From the NCBI GenBank assembly GCA_964247055.1, contig OZ176054.1:6014001-6078000 (forward strand): a DNA stretch of 64,000 bases. The letters are read 5' to 3'. This DNA comes from Paragordius varius. Lineage: Eukaryota > Nematomorpha. The notes under the pieces were generated by a model. The model saw only the letters and a list, made by a program, of their open reading frames with translations, was not told the DNA's origin and did no database searches. Positions 1-10,463 of the stretch are shown piece by piece (the first letter of the stretch is position 1; each line of letters opens with the position of its first letter). The translations under genes and the position numbers were made by a program.

Positions 1-840
1 ATAAGTGCAATACAACGAAAAGCAATAGGAAACAAAAAGAAACGCTTGTTTAAATTAATATGTAGAAATTTAGACAATTAATATTTATGAAAATTTTATG
101 TTGTATACTTGATTTACAAATTAGTAAATGCAATAAATTTTATTTTTATAACTTAATTAACTAAATTCTCTAAAAGAATTAACCTTAGCTATTCATTTGA
201 TCAAAATTTTTAATAAAACAATATTAAGAGCGAAATATAATATTTTCATTTACAAAGGTGCGCCAGCGTAACAAAGGAATTATTAGCATAGTTTATACTA
301 TATAATAACACCGACAACGATATGATGGTTAAACAAAAAATTATACTTCAAGCCCAAGAATAGTACTTTGATGTTTCTTTGATATTTTTGGTTTTGAAAA
401 AGTTTTTGAATATATTAGGGGGAATGTGCAACCGTTTTTGTTTCTTCCGGTTTTACATTGCCAAAAAACCGTTTTTGACCAAATGATTCCGATTTTAAAT
501 TTGTGAATAAGGATTTGCTCTCGATTCTAGTTTTTTGCAAACATAATTGGTTCCGAATCCGCCATTCCTTTTCAAATTGTTTTTACATCGTCCCTATTTT
601 TTTTAATCAATATCTGATTTTTGATTGAATAGCTACAATCCTAAATACAAAACTATAAAATATGGTATCCAACGATAATTTTTGATGGCATTAAATCACT
701 AGACATAAAAATATATTTTATTGTGCATATAAAAAATGAATAGATATTATTGTGTTTTTAGTTTAGCAGTCTTAAAATTTAGGCTGGTTTTGTCAATGGC
801 TTTATTTTTACACTAGATTAAAAGGCTTTAAAGTTTTTTA
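1..840. other. AT-rich non-coding DNA with an AACCG-rich repeat fragment
   Basis: I see no supported coding exon. Around 421-575 there is a locally GC-richer tract with scattered AACCG, GGTTCC and CCGTTTTTG words. Similar vocabulary recurs at 26740-26960, 36245-36370 and 63041-63907, so this is probably a decayed fragment of that dispersed family. The remainder is simple AT-rich sequence. Confidence 0.4.
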
Positions 841-854
841 AAAAAAATTTTTAA

Positions 855-900
855 CTGATATCGTATCAGGGAGAGACCCTGTCAAGCTTATCCTTGACAG
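855..900. repeat. three consecutive short palindromes (hairpin cluster)
   Basis: Three perfect hairpins follow one another and share edge bases: CTGATA/TATCAG (855-869, 3-nt loop), CAGGG/CCCTG (867-881, 5-nt loop) and CTGTCAAG/CTTGACAG (879-900, 6-nt loop). They stand out in otherwise structureless AT-rich DNA. They could be a transposon end, a structured RNA element or a replication/recombination hotspot; nothing adjacent decides this. Confidence 0.6.
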
Positions 901-903
901 ATT

Positions 904-2460
904 TAATGATGAATGAATATTTTGTTTATAGTAATGGAGAACATTTAAATTATTAAATTATAGTATGGGATCGCGAAATTACCAAATGTTTTTTGCCTTC
1001 CTGCATAAATCGTAAAAATCGACACCTTCGCCATGGTAAGGTTGGTATCTCAAAAAAATAACAAAGGCGTGTACCTTTTCAAGTGAACCTTAGAATATCG
1101 CTTTTAAGCTCTCTTTAAACGTATATGATCATTGTTTTTTGAATCTACTCGTTTTTCGTATAATTTTACCGCATTCTCATACTCGCCAACGTTAGCTTGC
1201 AAATCAATTATAAGTACGCCCATAATTTAATTTCGATATCCCACCGATTAATTGCGTAACACTTACAAATTTTCTTCACATGTCCTTCGATTCAAATAGG
1301 GTAGGTGGTAACACCAGTGTTAAAATTAAATACTTTATGAAAGGAAAATATAAAATTTCAAAAGTTTGCACTTACATAACGTTGTTGAAGCAAATTATAT
1401 ATAATCAAAATAATTTGTTAATTTTATTTATACATTCTCCTAAAGGCTTAGAATGATAAATATAGATTATTTTGTTGAGTATAGACCCAATTATTTGTTA
1501 ATTATATTTATTCAAAGGTTACTCAAGTTTTAGCTATATTATCAAAAAAGCACTATATTTTTTCATATTTTACTAGCGTATATCTTCGGACTTCTGGGGG
1601 GATAAGTTTTTAGCTGGTAGCTCCTTACCCAGCAGCTATCAAAGAAACGCTTGACTAAAATTTTTGCCTTTTAACAGAGAATACGTGGAATCCTATTGAA
1701 TGTTTACGGTCTCATACCTTGGGCGATAAATAGATTTAAAAAATTATTTTTGTGGACTTTGTTTTTTGAAAAAAATGGCATTTTACGGGGAGAGCGGGTA
1801 AAAAGATGGCCTAAATTAAAAAAGCGAGACGACTATGTTCTGCGCAATCGAAAATAACTAAGCAAAAATCATATTTTAAATTAAATGGTCCAACACGTTC
1901 TCCGGAAAATTGTCTCAAAGACATGATTTTTGTGGACTTCTGTTTTCAAAAAAACCGTTTTTTATGTCGGGGCATTCATTAATGATTATATTTTTTATTC
2001 GGATTTGAATGGGTTTACCGGTTTTCCGGAAACAGATGACAAAGCCAGCATTTTCCATTTTTATAAATATATAGATTATAAAACTGCCTAAATAGTCTAA
2101 TATGTTTGTTCTCATAACAAAATTCATTAAAATATATGGCTTATTTAAATTATTTTTATTATAATTTCGATTAAGATTGCTTTCTTTGGTTTAAATAATA
2201 TTAATTATTATGCATGGGGTAGTTAACAACACCAAACCGAGTGTTAAAACAAAGTTGTTATTGTTATATTAATTCAAATATCGATTTTTTTTGTCAGGAT
2301 TAGTTATTCAATGGAACTGGAGCTTTTGATTAAATTTTTTTTTAAATTTTTCAATTGCCATTATACAGAGGGTCGATACCCTAAGAGCAATTTTAGAAAA
2401 AAATCGCCATCATTAACTGTGTCAACATATTTGATATAATATATATATATATATTTGGAC
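904..2460. other. non-coding stretch with one short TPR-like frame
   Basis: Mostly AT-rich DNA without supported exons. The only coding-like segment is the short minus-strand frame at 1104-1223, listed separately. Runs of purines and poly-T are frequent. Nothing else recognisable. Confidence 0.35.
1104..1223 (-). pseudogene. short TPR-like coding fragment, possibly EMC2-related
   Basis: A 39-codon frame contains the phrase DLQANVGEYENAVKLYEK followed by NNDHIRLKRA. The spacing of alanine, tyrosine and LYE residues is that of a tetratricopeptide helix pair. It recalls the TPR of ER membrane complex subunit 2, where a YDDAIQLYD helix is followed by an N...RKRK segment. No flanking exon that continues the protein was found on either side. 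I treat it as a fragment or a chance resemblance; the family assignment is from memory only. Confidence 0.22.
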
Positions 2461-2950
2461 CATTTAAGTGCTCCATATAAAAATAGCAATATTGCTCACA
2501 TTCTTTTAAATAAATTTTATGGCGAAATTCTTAAAATAAACGGAATTGCATTTTTAAAAAAATATTTTTAGTTGATTTCAAAATTTCGCGCAAGCCTGGT
2601 ATTTTTGTGTTTATTTTAAGAGGACAAGCTCATTTTAGAAGAGCAAAAATATTGGGGACTTTGGAGCCCACATCCAAAAATTAAAATTTTTGGAAAATAT
2701 TGTTTTGCTTTTTTTAGTATATGATATATTTTAGTAATATTTTTTATGAAACTTCTAGCTTTCACCCAAAAAATATTTAAATGTGCTCAAATCGCATTTT
2801 CTGGTTTGGAGCATTTACCACAAATGGTAAATAACTCTCAAATCATTCGTAGGGCCAAGACCAAAAGTACCATGATAATACAGATACATTTTTCTATTAG
2901 AATATAGATATTTCATCAGTGTATTTTTTTGTTGACACTGTGTAATTAGC
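2461..2950 (+). repeat. dispersed repeat R1, copy 1
   Basis: Typical copy of a repeat seen at least six times here. Landmarks in order: a TTTTAAGAGGACA tract, AGCTCATTTTA, GGGACTTTGGAGCCCACAT, an AAAATATTGTTTTGCTTTT segment, TTTTAGTAATATTTTTT, then a tail with ACCACAAATGGTAAATAACT and a GACACTGTGTAA end. Other copies lie near 14990-15420 (inverted), 17181-18080 (both orientations), 19963-20240, 38400-38600 and 42900-43130. No coding frame is shared between copies, so it is probably a non-autonomous element. Confidence 0.65.
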
Positions 2951-3179
2951 CAATTATATAGATATGTATTATTACAAATTCTTGGAAATGTTGATTATAC
3001 ATTTTTGAAACATTTTGAGGTTAAAAGTAAATAAATAACTATATTTTTGAATACCAGAAAAACAAATTTGACTTTTAGCACTTTCTTACCTTTTTGTTTT
3101 TTGTTGACATACTCGGGGTAGTTTTACTTAGAGACTGAATAACACATTATGACTTTCATGGTGGTTATATACCACAGAA

Positions 3180-3480
3180 CCATTTAAAATTTTATACTTC
3201 GATTTAAATTGGGATATCTAAATACCCAGACAATATCTAAGTCATATTTTTAAAAAACTACTGAAAGGTTTCAATTTAAATTTATGCTTCTATCCTAATA
3301 AAAATTATATAAATAAGCCAAAATATCTAAATAAAATTTAGTTTTGGAAAAAAGTTCCATATCAAAGGACTTTAACGACATTTTTAATTTAGAAAAATTA
3401 TGCAAAATATCGTGTTTATAATACCAAACTTAAGTAAACTTTTTTATTAAAACTTTAACATTGATACAAACAGAAAAAAT
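3180..3480 (-). repeat. dispersed repeat R2, inverted copy flanking the mariner element
   Basis: The segment containing ATTTATGCTTCTATCCTAA and AAAATTTAGTTTTGG is the reverse complement of sequence at about 6730-6930, and also of 6090-6290 inside the transposon. R2 words (GATTTAAATTGGGACCG, ATGGCGTCGAAGT) therefore lie on both sides of, and within, the Tc1/mariner element. The nested order suggests the transposon entered an R2 palindrome or carries R2 as internal cargo. Confidence 0.5.
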
Positions 3481-3597
3481 GGTATATTTTGAATTATTTC
3501 TACTTATCCTATGTACACATGTTATGTAGGCTATACCTGTGGGTTTTATTTCTTAGTGTTTTGGATAAATATTTTTTCATATTTCGGGTTTATGTTA

Positions 3598-3770
3598 CAG
3601 TCATGTAGACTTTATTTTGTTAAAGATTTACTTTTTTTCGTTAAATGGGTATTAATATTTGGTAAAGAATATAAAAACAAGAGCAATATGGTATAACCAT
3701 ATCATGTTCTTTAAAAAAGTAAAAAATGAAGGGGAAGGGCGTCGGAAATCTTTGGTAAAAAATGAAAAAA
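3598..3770 (+). repeat. left terminal inverted repeat of the Tc1/mariner element
   Basis: Matches 6366-6538 in inverted orientation almost throughout, including CATGTAGACTTTAT, the TTAAAGATTTACTTTTTTTCG segment and TATTCTTTACC read from the other side. The outer CAGT start is common in this superfamily. Confidence 0.85.
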
Positions 3771-3956
3771 CACTAACTACTAACCCCTCACTTAAAATTA
3801 TTGTATAAAAGGGTTAGGAAAATCGTAATTTTTATCTCAATTATAATTTTTTTTGTTTTGATATGGGAACGATAAAAAGGATTTTTACGATAGATGCTAT
3901 ATTAAATAATCAATTTGATACAATTTCGTTAGGATGTAACCCTGGTATTGCGGGTA

Positions 3957-4415
3957 TTTTTTTCCTTTATAATGTTAGATTCATGTTATGTTGACGAAAA
4001 TATAAGACCCACACAAAATATTGTTCCTGGCAACGATGGTTTTTTTTTTCACTTAGAATTTAGGTGTTAATGAGATCGGCGGGAATGAATTGAGTAGACA
4101 CTTGTCCTGGTGTCCTTGATGGTTTTTTTTCCTTTATAATATTCAGATTATGTTGACGAAAATCTAAGACCCACACAAAATTTTGTCCCTGGCAACGATG
4201 GTTTTTTTTTTCATTTAGAATTTAGGTGTTAATGAGATCGTCGGGAATGAATTGAGTAGACACTTGTCCTGGTGTCCTTGATGGTTTTTTTTCCTTTATA
4301 ATGTTAGATTCAGATTATGTTGACGAAAATATAAGACCCACACAAAATTTTGTCCCTGGCAACGTTTTTTTTCATTTAGAATAAGGTGTTAATGAGATCG
4401 GGAATGAAAATATGA
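3957..4415 (+). repeat. three tandem ~165-bp units upstream of the transposase
   Basis: CCTTTATAAT recurs at 3964, 4131 and 4293, giving periods of 167 and 162 bp. Each unit continues with GTTGACGAAAATATAAGACC or close to it, a CCTGGCAACG block, poly-T, and TTAGGTGTTAATGAGATCG. The third copy is shortened just before the transposase frame. Subterminal tandem repeats are transposase-binding arrays in some DNA transposons; that role here is inference. Confidence 0.8.
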
Positions 4416-4457
4416 CAACTTCATTAAAGGGTAGAGGAAAAAGGAAAAGTACCGTTT

Positions 4458-5498
4458 TTGTTGATATTAAAATATCATTTTTGGTCAGATGAAAAAAAGT
4501 CTAAGGCCTATAAAATTTTCGGGAATCCCAGGAATCACGAATTATCGTCTCGTCATTTTGTAGATGATTTAGACATGTCTATAAGTTTCATAAATGCTAT
4601 GAGACGAAGCATGACTCTAGGAATAGAGAAAGAGCCATTGAAAAAGGGTAGGAAAACGAAATGCAATGAAGATCTAGACGGGCAGGTTAAAACAATCCTC
4701 GATAGTGATTGTGAATTGACTGTCGATGAGATTCTCAATAAATTACCCACAGAATCCAAAATATCCAAAAAAACCTTATATAAAATATTTAAAATATTAA
4801 ACTATACGCGCAAAAGGTGTATTATGGAACCTCAACAGCGCAATTCCTCGTTGGTAATTCAAAAACGATTTGAGTATGTCTGTCTTGTGAACGGTATACC
4901 CTTGGACAAAATCTATTATTTAGATGAGTCGGGGTTTTCCTTGATAGCAAAAAATATATTCGGCCGGGCACCGTCAGGACAGGCACCTATCATAAAGGGC
5001 TTCAATAAAGGTATATTTTTATTTTATTTTAGGTAAAAACGCCTCTTTGTTGTCTATGATTGGAATATAGGGTGTTGTTAATTACAGCATCAAAAGGGGA
5101 CCGTTCAATGGCGAGACTTTTAAGCCATTTTTGGAGGAGTCTTTGGCCATGTTACCACAAGATGCGCTTGTCATTTGCGACAACGCACCCATACATAAAT
5201 GTTCTATTTTGGGTAATTTGAACAAGCTTATATATTTACCACCTTATTCGCCCCAACTCAATTATCCTATTGAATGTTTTTTTCACGAATTAAAATTTTA
5301 TTATGAAAAAAAACCGAGTTGCACTACATTCTGGGAACAATATTGCAGAATCAAAAAATGTGCGACGAAAGAAAAACAAAATCTCTTCAAAATTATTATG
5401 ATTTTTCAAAAAGATTAATTGATGTTGCTTTAAAAAAACTAAGGTTGGAAAATGAAAATAATTTTAAACATCATTTATTGTTATCGGAGACGATTTAG
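4458..5498 (+). pseudogene. DDE transposase (Tc1/mariner-IS630), 22-nt intron, interrupted
   Basis: The N-terminal part has a helix-turn-helix-like region (ELTVDEILNKLP, KISKKTLYKIFK). The catalytic triad of a DDE_3 nuclease follows: YLDESGF, then VICDNAPIHKC, then YLPPYSPQLNYPIE. The frame breaks after APIIKGFNK; removing 5011-5032 (GTATAT..TTTTAG, 22 nt) restores GKNASLLSMIGI and GVVNYSIKRGPFNGETF, the expected family sequence. One in-frame TAG remains at 5068-5070. Near 5330-5370 the frame shifts again, after which DFSKRLIDVALKKLRLENE leads to a stop at 5496-5498. An ATG at 4412 lies in another frame, so the true start is unclear. Compared with an active enzyme the catalytic residues are present but the reading frame is damaged. 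Confidence 0.75.
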
Positions 5499-6365
5499 TT
5501 TTTCTTTGATCGCACAGTACGATATAAAAATAATATCCAGATATATCTTGCTTTTTTTATAATAATTATTATAGAAAAAAACAATAGTGGGAAACTGGTA
5601 TATATATATATGATTGATTTTTAAATTTCCCAAAATAGAGCATTTTAGGATGAAACGCATTCAGTTCGATAATATTTTTTTATAAACGCTATATAATTCA
5701 TATTCATTTCCTATGTTTTGCCTTATATATACACACAATTCATTATTTGTCCGTTATATGTTTGTTTTATTTATTGTGATATCCTATTAAAAATTATAAT
5801 AAATATTTTTTTTACCTATACAAAAATCTATATTTAAGTGGTTAATTTGTTTTGTTTAACACTTGGATACAACACATTCATTTTTAAGCTAAAACCAAAA
5901 GGTAAAAATTTAGTGAATGTGACATGTGTGCAATGGTAAAATTGAAAAAGAATACAAAATAAATCGCTTTTTCTATTTCTATCAAGGTTAGATGTGATTT
6001 AAATAAAAAATTATCTTTAATTTTACCCTTAACACTAAATGAAGACGACATTTGGCAAATATTTTGTAAAATAAAAATGGCGTCGAAGTTGTTTGACATG
6101 TAACTTTTTTTTCAAAACAAAATTTTATTTAGATATTTTGGCATATTTATATAATTTTTATTAGGAAAGAAGCATAAATTTAAATTGGGACCGTTTCTTT
6201 CACAATTTTTTTAAAAATCCTAACTCAAATTTAGTTTAAGGTATATTTAGATACCCCAATTCGAATCTAGGTGTTAAATAAAAATTTTATCAAAAAAATT
6301 AATATATAAAATTTTGCAAAAAATTAACAAAAATATTACCATTCCCCTTTAAACAATATTTAAGA

Positions 6366-6538
6366 TTTTCATTTTTTACCAAAGATTTCTTACGCCCTTC
6401 CCCCACACTTCTTTTAATTTTTTAAAGAATATGATATGGTAATACCATATTGCTCTTGTTTTTATATTCTTTACCAAATATTAATACCCAATTAACGAAA
6501 AAAAGTAAATCTTTAACAATATAAAGTCTACATGACTG
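6366..6538 (-). repeat. right terminal inverted repeat of the Tc1/mariner element
   Basis: Inverted partner of 3598-3770; ends GTCTACATGACTG followed by the TA duplication. It includes the counterpart of the short palindrome TGGTATAACCATA and of the C-rich CGCCCTTCCCC tract. Confidence 0.83.
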
Positions 6539-6554
6539 TATATCAAACTTTGGC

Positions 6555-7616
6555 CATGATTTTAATTTATTGCATAATTTTTAAAATATTTTATTTTAAA
6601 CAAGCCTGGGGTATCCAACTTCAATTAGAATCGAAGGTCTAAAATGAATGTGTTGTATTCAAGTGTTAAAAGTAAATGAAAACGATATTTGAAAAAAATT
6701 TGTAAAATAAAAATGGCGTCGAAGTAGTTTGTCATGGAACTTTTTTTTCAAAACAAAATTTTATTCAGATATTTTGTCATATTTCTATAATTTTATAGGA
6801 TAGAAGCATAGATTTAAATTGGGACCGTTTCCCTTAGAAGTTTTTTAAAATATTAACTTAAATTTGGTCTCGGGTATTTAGATACCTTAATTTGAACTGT
6901 TTACTGTAAAAAAATCCTTAAAACTTTTTCGGGGTTATTTATTTCTCATTTTTTATCGATGATAAATCATATAAATGTATAGTTTTTATGGTTATAAAGT
7001 ATAAATAATTAAAAGTAAAAAGTTTTCTAAATTAATATTAACTAGCAATTTTTTGGAAATTGATTTTAATATCAGCTGTTCCAAATTCAGAATTGTAAAA
7101 ATTATAAATTTATTTATCTAATATAGAAAAGGAGGGTTAATTAAATTTTATTTCAAAACAACTTTCATAGAAGTATTTTTTACGACTTTAGATTCTGGGT
7201 AGAAACATACCCCGAAATGTCATCGTTATAAAACAAAATGTAATGAAGTGTTAAATTTGGCTCAATTCAAAAATATAATTTAAGTTATAATTTCAGCCCT
7301 CGTTATAAAATTCCAAAGATTATGAATTGTTAAAATAAAAAAAGAGATAAGAAATTTTATCAATTATTTTATAAAAAATAATTTTGAAGCCTATACTTGC
7401 GCTTAAAGGTGCTAAAGAAAGCATATTTTTAAATTTAGCTCATAATTATCATATTTTAGGATATAATAAATTGTGTAAGGTGTATAATATGATATATCCA
7501 AAAAGTATTAATGTATAAAAAAGAAATTTTAGGATATTTAGGTCGTCTCTGTAGATCATGTGTATAAGATAAAGTCATAAAATCATTTTGGGGGTGTGTT
7601 TTAAATTGTCAAAATT
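6555..7616. other. R2 repeat copy and upstream region of the asparaginase gene
   Basis: 6680-6930 is a direct-orientation copy of R2 (AAATGGCGTCGAAGTAG, ATTTAAATTGGGACCG) also present at 6050-6290. The GCCTGGGGTATCCAAC block near 6605 recurs near 42663. From about 7000 to 7616 I see AT-rich DNA without exons; it should hold the promoter and 5' UTR of the downstream gene, but no specific motif can be assigned. Confidence 0.45.
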
Positions 7617-10430
7617 ATGTGCTCCACTTCACCCCGACGTTTATCCTACTGTGAAGATTCCAAAATATTAATTTTATATGTTGGAGGTACGATTGGTATG
7701 GATTCTAGAAACGGAGGTAACAAAGATTTTAATTGTAGTTTATGAACCTGTCCCAAATATATTGCATGAAAAATTAAAATTCTCAACCTCCTTAAATGAT
7801 TCAGTTTTTATAGATAGCCATCCATTTGTGATAGAATCAAATTTTTTAGCACTACCGTATGTATTTTAATATATAATTGTTAGTAAGCTACCCAATGGGA
7901 AGCGTATTATATACAAAATTATAGAATATTGTCCGCTATTAGATTCATCCAATATGTCTATGAAAGATTGGGTCATTATATCTGAAGATATATATGTTAG
8001 ATTATATTTAAAAAAATGTAGGCTAATTATCGAAATTATGATGGGTTTGTCATACTTCACGGGACTGATACCATGTCCTACACTGCATCAGCTCTTTCAT
8101 TTATTTTAGAGAATTTGGGCAAGCCTGTTATACTAACCGGCTCACAGGTACATTTTTAATTATTATTCTATTGTATTGTCATAAATATAATTAAAAAATC
8201 AATTATTTTTTTGTGCCAAAATAAACACACCTTTGTTATTTCATATACATTTTATTAATTAATTTTGATAATTAGATTCCTTTAGTAGAAATCCGTAGTG
8301 ATGGTAGAGACAATTTTCTCGGGGCGTTAATATTTGCCACTTATCAAATACCAGAAGTTAGTCTTGCTTATTTAAATTTTTTTTAACATACATAATTTCT
8401 ATTAAATTGCATTTGAATAAATGTGAATTGCATTTTTTTGAAAAACGCATTGCAAAAATTGTTTCGTTTTCAAGGTTTGTGTATATTTCAATCATCAATT
8501 GTATCGCGGTAATCGTTCTCGCAAAATAGATAATAGTTCATTTAGTGCATTCAATTCTCCCAATATGCCTCCCTTAGCTAATATGGGTGTAGAAATTACA
8601 GGTAAAAAATTTAAATACCTAAAAAAATAATTGTATAGCAATCTAATTTATTAAAATTTTAATTATCTTATGTTTTTTAAAGTTGATTGGGACAGTGTAT
8701 TTCCTTGCTCAATAACCGAACCAGTCAGGGTACATACACAGTTGTGTCCAGATGTCGCACTTTTGCAATTGTTTCCTGGAATATCTTCTGAAACAGTATA
8801 TGCATTTTTGATATAATTTAATTCTTTTTTCAAATTCTAAAGTAGCTTAGTTACGATGGATATTTATATTTTATCATCATTTTTATTGATTTACACGGTA
8901 AGATCTTAATTCTGTTAAAATATTTTGGAGCATTAAGTTTGTAGCCTGTTTTATTAATTAAACAGGTATTTATTAAGTTATTATGACATTATTATGCCTC
9001 AACTACATTTAATTAGATTAATTGAAAATTTTTATATAAACTATTTGTAAAAATTCTGGTTTAAATTATGGTGAAATTTCTTATATTGACTGGTCCCATA
9101 ATTGTTAAGTGTATTAAAATATTATCTATTAGCATAAATTTAAAACACATCACAACTTAAAAGAAAAAAATATCATATAATACACTTATTATTTTTTGCG
9201 TTTAGGTTAAATCTTTCCTGCATACACCATTGAAAGGACTCGTGTTAGAAAGTTATGGGGCAGGAAATGCCCCCTCTAATCGCCCAGACCTCATTGAACT
9301 GCTTAAGGAAGCCACTACGTTTCGACAAATGATTATCGTTAATTGTACACAATGTCCTGTCGGTTCCGTATCATGTTCATATGCGACTGGCAAAGTAAAA
9401 TCTATTGTAGTTTTAGAGTAAAATATTTTAATCCTATGTTTTATTTTCTTTTAATTAAAAAAAATAATTATAATTAATTTGCTGGCGCGTTGGCATGTAA
9501 TTAAATAGTAAAATTTTTTAGATTTCTTTGTAGCTTTTAACTATAATTCATTATTAATATATATTATTGAATTACTAATGTTTGAATCAAATTTTTCTAA
9601 AAAATAAGATTCTATTGTATTGCATAATCAAGAAAAAAAATATACATTTAAATGATGAATAGGGTTTTATACTTTTTTTGCCTTTATAATTGAAAATGTG
9701 TATTGAGTATATTATCCCAATTATGTCAATAATTTTTTATTTTGCACCCAAAAAGTTTGGCCAAAAAAATTAATATGAATTAAGAAACATTGGCTATCTA
9801 AATTAGTTTTTTATGTTTCGCATTTACATTTTAATTAATAACCCCAAAATATATAAAATCCTTGTAGGGACTTGACGTAAATATATAAAGACAAAATTTT
9901 TCTAAACGATAATCATATTTTTTTAAATCTAAATTTTTCCCATATAAATTATTTATTTACAATTATATATTTATAATTATAATATATATATATATATATA
10001 ATGATTTTGTTAGCAGTGTAGACATATCAATTTGATATTTTCCAATTTGCAAGAATAAATAAAATAAGATTATCTTTTGAAAAAAAATATATCTTTATAT
10101 TTACGTTTTGTCCTTTACCAACACTGTAATACGGAAGGAAATGTTTTTGAATAAGACGTCACAGGTTTTAAAATTATTAAACAAATGCGGAAAAATTAAA
10201 TTATTTATATAAACGATATTGTAAAATGAACTTTATTGAAACATATTATCTGCGAAAAGAATTACAATTTTTGCTGACTTTATATTATAATTTAATCAGA
10301 AAGTTTTCTATGCTGTGGTAATGGAATTCGAAAAACTGATTATCATTCATAAATTTTTCATTAAATAAATGTATTTAGTTAATTTACTAAATACCCCATT
10401 AGCTAATTGTTAAAATCTATTATTATTAAT

Positions 10431-10463
<33 letters not shown>

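Larger units (their letters stand above)
3598..6538 (+). mobile_element. Tc1/mariner-IS630 DNA transposon with long TIRs and TA duplication
   Basis: The element starts CAGTCATGTAGAC and ends with the exact reverse complement, GTCTACATGACTG. TA dinucleotides at 3596-3597 and 6539-6540 are the target duplication typical of Tc1/mariner. The inverted repeats extend about 173 bp (3598-3770 and 6366-6538) with few mismatches and a small internal palindrome (TGGTATAACCATA). Inside are three tandem ~165-bp units (3957-4415), a DDE transposase reading frame (4458-5498) and R2-like sequence (5860-6330). At 2.94 kb it is longer than a classic 1.3-2.4 kb Tc1/mariner. The ends look intact but the transposase is interrupted, so it is probably not autonomous now. 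Confidence 0.85.

Noticed and set aside
3511-3696. 61-codon plus-strand frame
   Set aside because: It crosses the left boundary of the Tc1/mariner element and is aromatic/Ile-rich in the way translated AT-rich DNA usually is.
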